This document shows positions 33,590 through 44,999 of a stretch of DNA of 64,000 nt, piece by piece. A model generated the notes under the pieces. That model made no database searches. It was not told the DNA's origin and saw nothing but the letters and a program-made list of their open reading frames with translations. Numbering within the stretch: position 1 is the stretch's first letter; each line of letters starts with the position of its first letter. Made by a program: the position numbers and the translations under genes. This DNA is from Massospora cicadina (taxonomy: Eukaryota > Entomophthoromycota > Entomophthoromycetes > Entomophthorales > Entomophthoraceae): the NCBI GenBank assembly GCA_022478985.1, contig JAKSZP010000019.1:186001-250000 (forward strand), written 5' to 3'.

Positions 33590-34260
33590 TTTACTTCTTG
33601 ACGGGGTCATTTTCCAAATAGTTTCCACTTTGGTCAGCTGAGGTTGTAGTCCCTTGGCATCTACTACAAACCCTAGGTACTGCAGCTGGTTCTTGAAAAA
33701 GACATTTGCGGGGCTTAAACTTGATGTTGGCTTCAGCCAGCCGGTGGAATACCTCCTGCAGATGGGTAAGGTGCTCAGAAAATGTGCTCAAAAAACATTG
33801 ATATCATTGAGGTACATGAGAACACCTGAAAGCTTTAGGTCACCAAGGATGGTATCCATATCCCGTTGAAATGTGGCCATAGCGTTAAACAGCTTTTGTG
33901 GCATACAGATGGCTGGAAAAGCCCTTTGGACGTGATATTGACCCATTTCCCCTGTTCTGCCACAAAAAAACCATTTGCCAGTAGAACAATATCAAATTCA
34001 TCACCAAGAAGTAACGAGCTCCACCTAACCAATCCAGAGCATAGTTGATCCAGGGCAAGGGGTATGAGTCCTTTTTGTAAATACTGTTGAGCTTCTAATA
34101 GTATATAAATACCCAGTTGGTACCATCCTTCTTTTAATTAATTAGGATGGGTGAAGCCCAAAGACTATTTGAGGGTTCAAGCATCCCTTGCCCATCAGCT
34201 TCTTAAATCTCTCATTGATGACTTCTTCAGATTCTCTTTATTGGCGGATTGGCCGTGAAC
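33590..34260 (-). pseudogene. Reverse transcriptase, G4
   Basis: N-terminal blocks read MLEPSNSLWASPILIN and KKDGTNWVFIYY-stop-KLNS (about 34.19-34.1 kb), the fingers motif. Then LGGARYFLVMNLILYYWQM (34.03-33.97) corresponds to YFSxLDLxxGYWQ, with the catalytic Asp changed to Asn. The frame 33791-33591 has FSEHLTHLQEVFHRLAEAN and KFKPRKCLF, the usual thumb motif. Confidence 0.75.
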
Positions 34261-34999
34261 TGATGGGTGAATGATCTCCAGTGTCCAACCAATTAACCTC
34301 CCCCTGTGCGCACCCTAGATCCTGATTTCCAATGGCAAAAGTCTCCTTACATTTTTTAAAATAGCTATTTCTTTATCCTTCTGTGCTTCTGATAATCTGA
34401 CTAATTTATTGCGCGGTACCACAGTCATTATGCCAAGCTGTGATTTGATGGTTAGACCAAATTCATCCAGCCACCCAAACTCATGAACCCAAAAACCTTC
34501 TCAATGGGGATAATGTGCAAATATGCAACTATTTTGTGTTGACAGATCTGCAGAAGTTAGATTTGTAGGTTTGCTAGTAAAACCTTGATTTCTCTGTGTC
34601 CCAGTAATATAATGCCTGGAGCCACATGAAGTTTCAGTCATGACTGCTGATATAGCCCAATGACCTCCCCATAGAGCCCAGCCAGTACTTCTACCTCTAA
34701 CTCAGTGTTTAATAGGACTTGGTGTCCAGAGGTGATAGATAAAGGATCAGCAGCTCGGAGAGGCAACCCTTGATACTCATATATCTGCTAAGGAAGGGCC
34801 CAGGCTCTCCTCTTTAATTGATGGTATCACACTGGAGTTACACCATCACTATAAGTGAGGTAACATTTCCCATATACACCAGATCCCTGGTTACTCCACT
34901 GGAGGTGAAATAAATTGAAGCTTCTGTCCCAAATTTTCAAAGGCCTCATCCATCATATCCACAACCGCGTAGAAGCGTCGCATGAATGCAGTTTCAATT

Positions 35000-35240
35000 A
35001 ACATAATATAATTAAATTTGGCAACATTATCACTGGGTCTACAATGACAATTGACCCAGACTGCAATAGAAGCGCGCTTTAAATTCCATTAAAGACTGTA
35101 TTTTCTGCTCCAGCGGTCCCATACACCATTTGGTGTTCCACATCAGTTTTAGTGTCAACCAAGCCACCAACTTAATGGACATTATGTTAACTGGAGCGCC
35201 TGTATCTAATATAGCATGGACTTAGATCTTGGATACAATA
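35000..35240 (-). pseudogene. Aspartic protease, G4
   Basis: HAILDTGAPVNIMSIKLVAW at about 35215-35155 keeps the DTG triad. The motif closely resembles the G5 protease (IIDTGEPGNIVLTKLVTKL), supporting common descent. Downstream stops break the frame. Confidence 0.7.
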
Positions 35241-35726
35241 ATGTCACAGTACGTACATTCTGAATATGATTAAACTTGACTGTTTAATGCATGGACATAC
35301 AACGGCCCTTTTTACCCAAGGAAGCTCATAATACCTTTACCAGCTTTGGGATATTCTTGGATGATAGTGTCAACTGGAAGGGCGACGTTTACTCCAAGCA
35401 GAGAAGGTGCATCAGAGGAGGGGTCCAGATTGTCAGGGGAAACTTGATAAAACATTCGACAAGCATATGGCTTCACTTGCTACATAGGACCTCCTTCCAC
35501 CATATCATCAACTTGCGCTTGTGTCAATATAAACACCCTTTCAACTGGCTGCTGGTATGTAAAAGTGTCATTATACAAAAAAGTCTTTTGCAGGAAATAC
35601 TATATTTGGTTTAGGTGGGACGTCAGGAGGTTGGGATAGCGGAGATAGAGAGTCCCGTCTCTACTATGCTCTGAATTTTCCTTGGTAGTACTGTTCCTTC
35701 TGTTCAGGATGAACCTAACAATTGAG

Positions 35727-36650
35727 GCAACCTCATGCCAGGTGCCCAGGGCGACCGCATTCAAAACAATTTACCCTGTAAGGCCTGCGTCCTTGATTAT
35801 TGTAAGATGGGCCACACCAAAAGTTGGAAAGAGGTGATTAGTGTAAACATGACCAGTTCAATAGTTGGGCCATTGATAATAAGCAGGGATGGCCGAAGTT
35901 GAACCGCTGGGGGTAACTTGGTGGAATCTGATCTGGACCAGCGAGTTTCACTGAAAAGATAGTCTGGCAATGGCGGCGGAAGGGTTCCACTCTGTATTAG
36001 GTGGAGGGAAGGTTACGGATAGGAGATGCAAAAACTGAACAAGTTTAAGCAGGGGTATGTTGTCATCCAACATTGGGGTCATGACATTGTATAGCTCGTG
36101 ATATGACTTAACTGCGGAGGTCATCACAATGCACACGTTGGGCTTCTATAAAATCCCTGCCCCAACTAACACGTGGGCTTCTGCCATAAATCATTTAAAA
36201 ACGTGGTTGGGTCTCATTATTCTGAAACTGATGGTCAAGAACTCAGCTTTCCGCTGTGACATATTTGAGGTACCCCCAAACAACTGCAACACAGTACCTT
36301 AATTTGTTTGTGTGTAAAGGAACTGTTTTGAAGATAACTAGTGACATGGTTGGCACTTCCAACATCTAATGTGGATATTAACAGTTTCACTTTCTGCCAG
36401 TCAAAGGCTCCTTCTGTTAGAACTTGAATCGCTTAAAGAACTTATAAAATTCCCATTGCAATTGAATGGAGGTAAATTATCACTAAAACCTCCTGAATAA
36501 GTTCATCCTGCCCTTTGAGCATGGCGTCCAAGGAAAGTTTGAGTTTCATGTATTTGACTGGTGTAGTATGTCATGAAGAGCCCCTGTCCAAGCAAGCCTG
36601 ATGTGCCATAGCCAGCGACTGGAGAATTATTTATGTGTAATTGACCAATG
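35727..36650 (-). pseudogene. Gag with zinc knuckle, G4
   Basis: The frame 36136-35948 reads SYHELYNVMTPMLDDNIPLL, then KLVQFLHLLSVTFPPPNTEW, and aligns with G5 (LYHKLPNVITTVLQGNIPLL, then KIISYLLRLSATLSPPNLSW at 49.23-49.36 kb). At 35768-35727 the zinc knuckle reads CFECGRPGHLA-stop-GC, a CX2CX4HX4C array in which one codon is TGA, consistent with CGA to TGA. Gag packages the RNA genome in the virus-like particle. Confidence 0.75.
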
Positions 36651-36735
36651 GGCCCCCTGTAGTTAGCACCACTGTTATAACTTTTGTGGAATCATTATAA
36701 TATGCCATGTGGTTTTTGCGCAGGATTGAGCCCAC

Positions 36736-37248
36736 TGAGAAATAGGATGGACAATATGGAGATTGTTAGTATTCTGCACACATGTAAAATAAATATAATA
36801 TATACAATAAATGGGAGCTATTTCTCCAATGACACTTCTTTATTTAACTTAATATTTTCACTAGATGCTCGCTACTCCGCTCTCACTTTCTTACTAACAA
36901 TCTCTTCCTTCCAATCTTCTTGTAACGCTTATATCTCAGCGACTTCAGTCAATACTGACCATTTTGCTTAAACTATCTGTTCGCTATATTCTTATTGTTT
37001 CTGGCAGAATTCACCATTTATTTAATTCATAAAAGACTTAGTTTGAGGATATACACTTATTATTTGTCAATGGGTGACATCACTTTATCGCCTGATTTGG
37101 AGGCAATCAAATATTTTCCTTTCCAACCCAATATCACCTCATCCTAAGGCGCTCAATTAATTGCAACTTGGAATCCTGATCGGCAGATTCTACCCATTCC
37201 GCCATAACAACTCAGGTATTATCATCAAGTCATATCAGAATATCAACA
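36736..37248 (-). repeat. 5' LTR of G4, intact length
   Basis: 513 bp, minus strand start TGTTGATATTCTGATATGAC, end TTTCTCA. It matches both halves of the split LTR at 30058-31768. The sequence following its 3' end on the minus strand is TGGGCTCAATCCTGC, in the position of a primer binding site; I could not match it to a tRNA. Confidence 0.85.
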
Positions 37249-38630
37249 CACAATAATATGAATATAAATTTATCAATTATCCTTGTTGTAAAATGTTGTT
37301 AATTGTTATGAAGGTTAATATCAGAGATTGGCCCCTTATAATTCCAAACCTGAGAATTTCTTCAAAATAGCTCAATTTTTCAAATGGAAAGCACATATTG
37401 GAACCTAATAATAATGTTATTGAGACCAGGTAATTAATTGGTTTACTGTGCCCAACTAATCAAGGCCTAATACAGAAACTATGGTAGGAATCCATCTGAT
37501 TAATTTTCTGACAATAGATGAAGTAGATTATCATTTTGGATGACTTCTGAGCTAGTTCATTGGCAACGGCTGCCATTCCTATTGGGGCACCAACATAGAG
37601 TTAGGCGCTGTATTACCATAAATTAATTCCTTAGTATTATTTTATAAAACAGAATTACAAAGTCTCATATAGCTTTGGAATGTTATACAATTTTTTATTT
37701 TTAACCTTTAGATTAGTGTTGAAGAATAATTATCCTTTGTCTTTATATTTCTTTCAAGTTCTTAGTAATCTCTTGTGGAAAGAGAGTAAGATAGAAGTTT
37801 CCTTTTGTACAGAAGTTTTCAATTATAGAAAAGTTGAAGTAATAGGATTTCCCTTGTCTAGAAAATTTCAAGTATCAGAAGGAATAGCGTTAGCACCTGT
37901 CTAGCAATGAAGACATACAAAAATTTGGTTTTAAAGATCTTAACTAAGATGATAGTCTTTAAACTATTGTATAACCCATTCTATTCTTATCAAAAGTATA
38001 TTTAACACATGCATTAATCCTGTTTAATAAACATTGAAAATTTTACAGCATTATAGCTACAATGTAAAAACTATTTGAGGTGGAGATAGTATGGATCATT
38101 AAAAACCCACAATTCAGATACCTTAGCCAATAAGCTTTAAGAATATGGTTGAAATGGTTTATGGCAAAGGCATACGATTGAGGTTTGATTGTTGAATTGG
38201 AGAAAGCTTGGTAAAACGATTGGTGATTGTTCATAAATTTTCCAATGTTGGTAATTAGGAACTCCATTAGAAAAACAGTTGCAATCCCTTTATTCCAATT
38301 TGACTTATTTGACGCATTTTATGCAAATTGTAATTTTTAAACTAAATTAGTTATTTTTTCTAGCTCTTTTCTTAAGAATTAAGTATCCCAATCCTCAAGC
38401 CAGTGGTTGCTTGGCACCAGCAATTGTTAGGCTTTTATGACAAAAAATTATTAATTTGTGTAGATCTTGATGGGCTACAATTTATCAAATTATGGCGTGT
38501 TCCCCTTTTCTCAATAGAAATTCTAATTCTTTTGTTCACTCTCCAAAAATAAAGCCCAAATTTTAATTGCAAAGACCCCTATCTAGGGGTTGCATTTTGA
38601 TAAATCTATTTGTATAAATAAATGATCTGA
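37249..38630. other. AT-rich unassigned stretch
   Basis: Right flank of G4. It contains a 74-codon plus frame (37680-37904) and a 74-codon minus frame (38267-38043) without known motifs. I see no repeat or domain that I can name. Confidence 0.35.
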
Positions 38631-38632
38631 CA

Positions 38633-39680
38633 TGGCCGGCCAGGGATAAGACCATCAGTTTGTGAACTCTGTGTAAGCATAGGAGCATCATTATTATGAT
38701 TTCATGATAGGGTAACAGGAGCGGCATGGACCTGTGGAGAGCACAGATGTCCAGAGGGAAGCACGATGTGATTGCTATACCATGGATGAGTTAGAGGTGC
38801 CCCGGTAGGCTCACCAGGTGAAAGAGGCTGGCGGTGCTTTTATTGTCCACTGCACCTTGGCCTGTATGGGGCCCTTCACGCCTTTACCACATTATGTTTG
38901 ATATTCCCCCAAACGCCCAACTTTGATGGTTTTTAAGCTTAATTTCTTGTTATAGTTTGTGCCATTCATTTCAGATTGTGGCACAACCTAGTCTGTTTGG
39001 GAATAAAGCAAGCCCTTTCATATTAGGTTTGTATATGTTGAGTTGGTGAATGAGGTCTTGGGAACCTTTCCATTACACTTGAGAGTGAGCTATGGTCCAA
39101 GCTGTTTGTTGATTGGCTGTAGAATTTGCAGTTCTGCACAGTATAGAAACCTGATTTGCTGTTGCAGGAACTTCTGCAGAAACAGGTTTTGAGGAGGTGG
39201 GTAGGATTGTACCTAAACAAAAAACTGTGGGGTTAGCAGCAATTTGGTTTTGGAGGAGGTGGGCTCAGATCCTGCAGAGTCTTCAAGAGAGGGGCATTTG
39301 CATTACAATAGATCCAATTTGAAACAAAATGTATGGATAGTCCGCCGCCCTCCACGTGGGCCCAAAACAGATGGATAGGGGCAGAAGAGCTATGTATGAG
39401 TGGTGATCAATAGGGAGATTTTATTAAAGTTAGGGAAGATCATGGAAAATGCATGAAGCCCAGATAGATGGGTGGCCATATTTGGGGCCACAAACTGTAG
39501 ATGGGTTCAGAGATGTAGGCTACTAAATCAACTATCATCACCTTGTGGAGCACTTTGGGGGGAGATGGGTGGGCAAACCAGAAAATTGAATTACTATAGT
39601 GGTATCCTATGGGAGCTGGGTGTGAGATATGAGGAGAAAGGTGCCCTAGAAAAACCAGGGGCACAGTTGCCACAACTGTA
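38633..39680 (-). mobile_element. Probable LINE 3' fragment L-D
   Basis: Minus strand protein-like sequence includes HLFWAHVEGGGLSIHF and NANAPLLKTLQDL (about 39.35-39.25 kb), which has the style of the region after a LINE reverse transcriptase. It ends at 38651-38633 in CTTATCCCTGGCCGGCC, a diverged form of the family 3' motif, followed by an ATTTATTTATA tail. The C-terminal zinc domain is not readable, so this is a tentative call. Confidence 0.4.
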
Positions 39681-40027
39681 GCATCTGCTTCACAAATAAT
39701 TCAAAGTAAAAATACCCTTATAGAGGTGTAAGAAAAAAGTCAACTTGCTTCATCACCACCAGTGTTTTTTGATAATTAGTTCATCAGCATATAAGAAAAG
39801 TTTTTTATTATTATTGGATAATTGGATGTACAACTAGTTAATAAGAATGTAAAAATGTCAAATAGTTCTTCAGGATATTAGCAATACCTCATATAACTCT
39901 CATCAGAATAGCTCATACTTGAATAAAAATTTACTTTGAACTTCTGGTGAAATAAACAAATTGACTTGGAAGCTTGCCATACACTAACTTACATTTTGCG
40001 CTACATCTTAAGATTTTTATTTAATCA
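39680..40027. other. Unassigned stretch between L-D and O2
   Basis: AT-rich, no coding motif seen. It begins after the L-D remnant and ends at the O2 3' motif. Confidence 0.3.
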
Positions 40028-41860
40028 GGCAAGCTGACCAGGGGATGGACAATACTAAAACAGAAACTCCAAAACTAAACAAAAAAATGAACTGAACACC
40101 CTAAACAAGCAGCGGGAGACACAAAAGTAATGAGAAAACAACCTACCAGGTGGCACAGCGGCGAGCTGCATATACCACCATGGCGGAGGGAGAGGGGGGA
40201 TCAGGAAGATCATCATCAGGTTCAGCATTGAAGAATTGGATTAATGTTAATAGCAAGGGGGTTGAGGCATCTTTAGGATGAGGGTTGAGGTGAAGTAGAT
40301 AGCCGTTGAGTTTGACAATTTGGTCCTGGATGAAGGCCTCTATGAGTTCAGCAACATGGTGTTCAGCTTGAATGCAGACATCTAGAAGTTGGTCTGATTT
40401 TGCAATGTTGGCTCTATTGATATATGTAGATGGGGAAAACTCTGCCAGAGTAATGACACAGTTGACAGTGGTTGTGGCAGTTTCATAGAGGCGCCGGATT
40501 TACTCTTTTGCAATAGGGGAAAATTGGGGGGAACAAGGAGGGTGCTGCTCCTTTTTAATTTCAGCGACAGATTTTGCCATGGCTTTGTGAAGGTGGAGAT
40601 TTTTGGGCAATGCTACTGTAGCCTCGGCAAGCTTGTGGTGCTTTGGTATGGGATAGCATTGGGTTTAGGACATATCGTTTGGGTGGGAGTGGGTCATCAA
40701 AGTCTGAATTCATATAAGGTTCTAAATTGATTGGTTTAGCTGGAGGTGGGAAATTTTCACCAGATTTAGTCAGTTCATCCATTAAGTCCCATAGATTTGG
40801 ATTGATTTGGTGATAGGTTGCTGTGGTTGGATAAGTTTTGGGGTGGCAAAATTTTTGGATTGAATATGGGTCCAAACCTGCTCCCAATTGGTTGGCATGG
40901 GTGTAAATTGTCCATCTTGGAATTGGGTTGCTAGATTTTGCTGCTGGTACATTGAGAACACAACTTGGGGGTGGGGAAGCCAAAATCCCCACTCAAACGC
41001 TGTTAGTGTGGCCTTGTGGGTGATGTTGGCCGTGTTTGCAGGGTTTGAATTGTATCAACTTGTTATTTTGTATGGTCCAAATCATGGCAGGGGGGCAAAT
41101 TGTGCGACCATTGTTGATGCGAGCCAAAAATAAATGGTCAGGTGTGGATGGTATGTAAGCACGCGGTAGGATGTGCTGAGTTATGTTCAACTGGTGGGGG
41201 GTAATGGTGGCTATTGCTTGAGGTGCCACGAGGCGCTCAGCAACACTTGGGACGATGAATTGGAGGATGGGGTCTCTGCCATAAGTGGACAGCCCTGACA
41301 TCAACTCATAATGTGTTTGCGGGGGAAGGCGTGAGGGGATGTTCGCAAAGGTCACCACAAGTGTGGTATTATCTGGGAGATATGTTCAGATGGGGGTAAT
41401 GGGGGTGTTTTTGTATATTAAGGGCGTGGCTGCTGCAGCGGCCGCGTCCTCTTCAGTGGGGAAGCCTATATCAAAATAGCACTTGTATGGGTGGGAGTCT
41501 ATAAATCCTGCCGGTGCAAAGGTGGCCATTGCCAGCTCAATTATCACTTTGTTGGCATATGGGAAGAGATTTCCGTACTTGATACATAGGCAAAAGTAGA
41601 TAGTGGATTGAGGTAGAGCTAAGGGATGGGGGCGGGTTGGGCGGACTCAAGTGAGGTGGAGCGCTGTCCCTTGGAGGGACATAGCAGCTGGATGCACTTG
41701 AGTCTGGACGAGCCAGTCCACACATGTTTGCCTGATGGGCAGTAAATGCTAGTGGGTATAGCACTGCTACCCCATACTGGGGAAGCAGGTGGTGAATCCA
41801 AGGACATAAATTGGAAAGTTGATGCAGTGAGGCGGTGGTGGAAAATCAACTGTTTTAAAA
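40028..41860 (-). mobile_element. LINE-related ORF1-only element O2
   Basis: A single-orientation copy of the family seen rearranged in O1: a minus-strand ORF1-like coding region (41.85-40.16 kb) followed by a 3' untranslated segment and the GTCCATCCCCTGGTCAGC motif at 40050-40028. No endonuclease or reverse transcriptase lies between ORF1 and the 3' motif. This is either a non-autonomous ORF1-only element or a LINE with an internal deletion of ORF2. That O1 has the same short structure favours the first. Confidence 0.6.
40165..41850 (-). pseudogene. ORF1-like protein, O2
   Basis: Main open frames are 41849-41619 (N-terminus, including SPVWGSSAIP), 41358-40993 (including LSTYGRDPILQFIVPS) and 40992-40561 (proline-rich). 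A further frame to about 40165 reads LLDVCIQAEHHVAELIEAFI and ends DPPSPSAMVVYAARRCATW. A degenerate zinc-knuckle region (PPCHDLDHTK) lies near 41.07 kb. Order and spacing match both halves of O1. Homology to known LINE ORF1 is inferred from the zinc knuckle and the LINE-type 3' end. Confidence 0.6.
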
Positions 41861-41869
41861 TTTCTTGAA

Positions 41870-43549
41870 TGTGATGTCAAGTGGAAAGAAAAACTTTCTT
41901 AATCTTAAGTTAAACTCATACCCTTAATATATCTGAAGGGTGTTCTGGAGGTGAAGATATTTTACCTGCCAATCAAGATCTAGGAAATATGATAATTGGC
42001 TGAGATGAAAATATTTTAAAAAAACTTAGTGGATAAAGTATTTAATCATTCCCATATGTGTTTGTCATACCTGCTGTTGACAAGTCACCCAGAACTAAGC
42101 ATTATCAGGGTGAAAATTTTGTTGAGAGTTCTGATAGGTCAGTTGGTCGTTTTGCTAAATCTTGATACCCCTGCCTATACTAAATCCTCATTTTTATCTC
42201 ACTATTAGTCTCTGAGTACCCTAAGTACTGAAAGGCATTATTATAATAACTTTCACTTGTTCTACTAATATAAAGTGATAATATTTTCCCTATTTTTAAA
42301 AAATTTGTTGGGATTTTAACCAGATGAATCCTTCCAATAGTATTCAAATTAGGGATTCTGTTAGTCGGGTGTAATTGCCAGCTAATCGCCTAGTTTGAAG
42401 CTATTTAATGTTATATGTTTGGTTCAAGTTTAGTTTTGACAGAAGCTGCGTTAGCTGCCAAAATGCCATCCAAAGGTCGTTGTGGGATTTTTAGCAGAAA
42501 GCTGATGATACATTACAAACCAACCAAAATGGTTCCATCATCCAATTCAAAGCACCAGTAACTCATGCCAAAGATGCTTGAAGTCTTATTTAATTAACGA
42601 ATTTATATATGATTGACCAGCGACTTATGCTGAGGATATATTGACCTAATTTAATATTTGGTGATCAGAGGAGCGAATCTAAGAGGTATTGCTATGAAAA
42701 GTTTACGATCTGATAGAGGCCTTGGAATCAATAGGCTGCTGGGTTTTCCAGCAGATGATTAGCCAAAGAGCACTTGGGAGCAGTAGCCCTGAAAGTAGTA
42801 TAAATAGTCATTCATTCCTTCCTAATAAAAATCTATCTTTCGCCCATCTTTTCCTATTTGTTTGAATTAACAAGAGACACTAGAGTAGGGAAGGTGGGAC
42901 AGGGAATCCCTGATAGGCGCGGGTGATCACTCCTGGAGTGGCCAGCGCTGTCAGCTCACATACCTCCTCTCTATGAGGAACCAGCGGATACCTGGTCAGC
43001 TGGCTGCCAGCGGATGAGCTGACATGCCACCAACCATAGCGGGGTGCAGCGCGGGAGGTGCCATAGACGCCCAAGAAGAAGGATGGACTCGCTGGGGCAT
43101 GCCCAGATGGGTTGGTGAAGGGTCACGAGGGTGGGGCAGCGCGGAAGTGCCTGAGCCGCCCAGGAAGGGGGCAGGACTTACTGGGGCACACGCCGAGGAT
43201 GCCTGGGGCTAAAGGCGAAGCTGTTGGTGGTTAGTTGGTAGTTTGGACGCAGGACTTATAGAGGTTGGTATGCCAATGAAGGTGAAATAGCAAAGGGCCA
43301 CCAGTCTTCATACTGGTTGGCCTGGCACACTAGTGGAGCCCAAGGTCGATTTTGTGACATTATTAAAAAACATATAATTGTGGTCTTTTTTCCTCAAAAA
43401 TCACATACAGCTGTTGAGAGTTTTAATACTCCAGCATCTTCTTTATTGTTGAATTCCTGTGCCAAAGCTCCTGAGAGCAACATAGTGCCAGGATACCAAC
43501 AAGTGGGGCTCACTACAGGGAACCTGTACACCACAATTTTTTAAATAAA
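41870..43549 (+). other. Putative 5' LTR and leader of G7
   Basis: Position and content suggest regulatory sequence of the plus-strand element G7: TATAAATAG near 42799, an AATAAA near 42824, and a GC-rich leader (42.88-43.23 kb). The phrase AACAAGTGGGGCTCACTA before the Gag start resembles a similar phrase at 43330 (ACTAGTGGAGCCCAAGG). A copy of the ~58 bp module lies at 42555-42650. No sister LTR was found, so the call is tentative. Confidence 0.3.
43046..43222 (+). repeat. GC-rich ~89 bp tandem duplication
   Basis: The first unit starts GCAGCGCGGGAGGTGCC at 43046 and the second GGCAGCGCGGAAGTGCC at 43134. Both contain GACxxxCTGGGGCA and a GATG-containing end. Just upstream is an inverted repeat TGTCAGCTCA (42949-42958) / TGAGCTGACA (43015-43024). 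The composition differs strongly from the AT-rich surroundings. Confidence 0.6.
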
Positions 43550-44673
43550 ATGGAGGACTTAAAGGTGAGCAGCCCTCCTAACATAACCTTTGAATATGAA
43601 CTAAGGATAGCCGCTTTAGAACAGCAACTAGCCAAAGCTTTGTCACGCCCTAAAAACCTCAATTACCATCCTCTCGAGATCATCATGGGGCCACTCCTGC
43701 TGCCGTGCCCTCACTTGGAGTAACCTATCACTCTTTAAACCGCCTTTAAAGACAAGTTTTCCTCAGATGAGGGTAGCATTGACTCGTTTCTATACATCTA
43801 TGAATCTTTGATGGAATTTTTGACCAATCACTAGAAAATCAAGCACATCCTCCCTTGCCTAAGTCGCATGGCTCATTAGTAATTTTTTGTCATATGGACA
43901 CCCTTAGTACCTGGGCGGAGGTTAAGGAAGCAAATTATTAATGAATTCAGCTCAAAGCAAAGTTTATATTTAGGAAAAAACAGGCCTTTATGTGCCTTGG
44001 CATGGAAAGTGGAGGATCGATTTGCCACCTTTGTTTATAAGTTCTACAATGAAGCCCAGCCACTGTTACTTTCGAAAATGTTAACTATTGAAGAAATTAT
44101 TGCTGCCATTATGACTTAATTGGCTTCTCACACTTTCTTGGCAAACATTGCTTCAGTAGAATACTATTTCCAGAATGTTCATGATATCAAGGAGGTTATT
44201 CTAGAGGGTGGTAATTTCTATAAACTAAGACTACCTAATGAGTTGTGTTGAAACCCTGAGTCTTGACCATTAAAGATCTAAAGCTGAAGCCAACTGAGCG
44301 CTTAAAGGAATTTACTGAAACAAGGAAGGGCATATTATTTGTGTTTTTAGGAGTAAGCTGAAGAACCTGACGTGCCTGGGACCAATCACTTTTCTATTGC
44401 ACATCTAACTTGTATAGATAAACCCTTCAATAAGAATCTGAAGAAGGTTATGAAGACGTTGTATATCATATCCTAGGAGCACCAGTCAAAGTAGATATAA
44501 CAGATTGGTTGCACCCTGAAAAGCAAATAAGGCCATGATACCTAATAAAACCTTTCTTATTAAAGCTTTGGGCTGTCATGAGGTTATTGATATTGCTAGT
44601 GATGCTGACCAGCTCGTTTCCTTGTTGATCTTCCCTATTCATAATGTCCATCTTTACAAACCATTAAAGATAG
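43550..44673 (+). pseudogene. Gag region of G7
   Basis: The ATG at 43550 opens a frame reading MEDLKVSSPPNITFEYELRI and then AALEQQLAKAL, a short coiled coil typical of gypsy Gag N-termini. Stops follow after about 57 codons. Later fragments (FKDKFSSDEGSIDSFLYIYE at about 43750, LITLSWQTLL type segments near 44130, NPEVLTIKDLKLKPTE-like text near 44255) suit a Gag capsid region. I see no zinc knuckle. Confidence 0.5.
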
Positions 44674-44978
44674 CTGTCACCCCCAACTATACCTCCTTAT
44701 GCCCCATGTCGCTGATGCTCCCACCCCAATGCTGTCCGCCATGGTCTGCCAACTAAAGCGGGCACCAGACAAAATTTTCCCCAAAGCCTCCTCACCATCT
44801 GATATGACTTTCTAGGCTGATAGCCTAGGGTCTATATTAGGAATTTTCTTTAATCTATGATAATCCCTTTTTTTAGTACTAGATGGTTTATGATAATCCC
44901 TTTGTTTAGCCCATTTGCAAATAAAGATGCGTGGCGGCTCCCCCTTTTTGGGTTAGCACCATTAGTACTAAAAAAAAC
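44674..44978 (+). repeat. Repeated ~300 bp block, copy 2, inserted in G7
   Basis: Matches 2690-2950. It interrupts G7 between Gag and protease: TTAAAGATAG (44664-44673) before it and CTAAAGATAG (44978-44987) after it look like a 9 bp target-site duplication, and the block ends in an A run. It has a local duplication of ATGATAATCCCTTT (44856 and 44889). This is the pattern of a retroposed segment. Confidence 0.6.
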
Positions 44979-44999
44979 TAAAGATAGATGTCCTGAGAC

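Larger units (their letters stand above)
31769..36735 (-). mobile_element. Ty3/gypsy element G4, interior
   Basis: Minus strand order: leader, Gag (about 36.65-35.8 kb), zinc knuckle (35768-35727), protease (35.24-35.0), reverse transcriptase (34.25-33.59), RNase H (33.40-33.2), integrase (about 32.9-31.98), polypurine tract. Both LTRs are present. No chromodomain. It is the same family as G5 judging by Gag, protease and LTR similarity. Interior length is about 5 kb against 6.6 kb in G5. Confidence 0.85.

Noticed and set aside
36716..36735. Primer binding site of G4 matching a particular tRNA
   Set aside because: The sequence has the right position and a TGG start, but I could not match it to any tRNA 3' end, so no tRNA is named.
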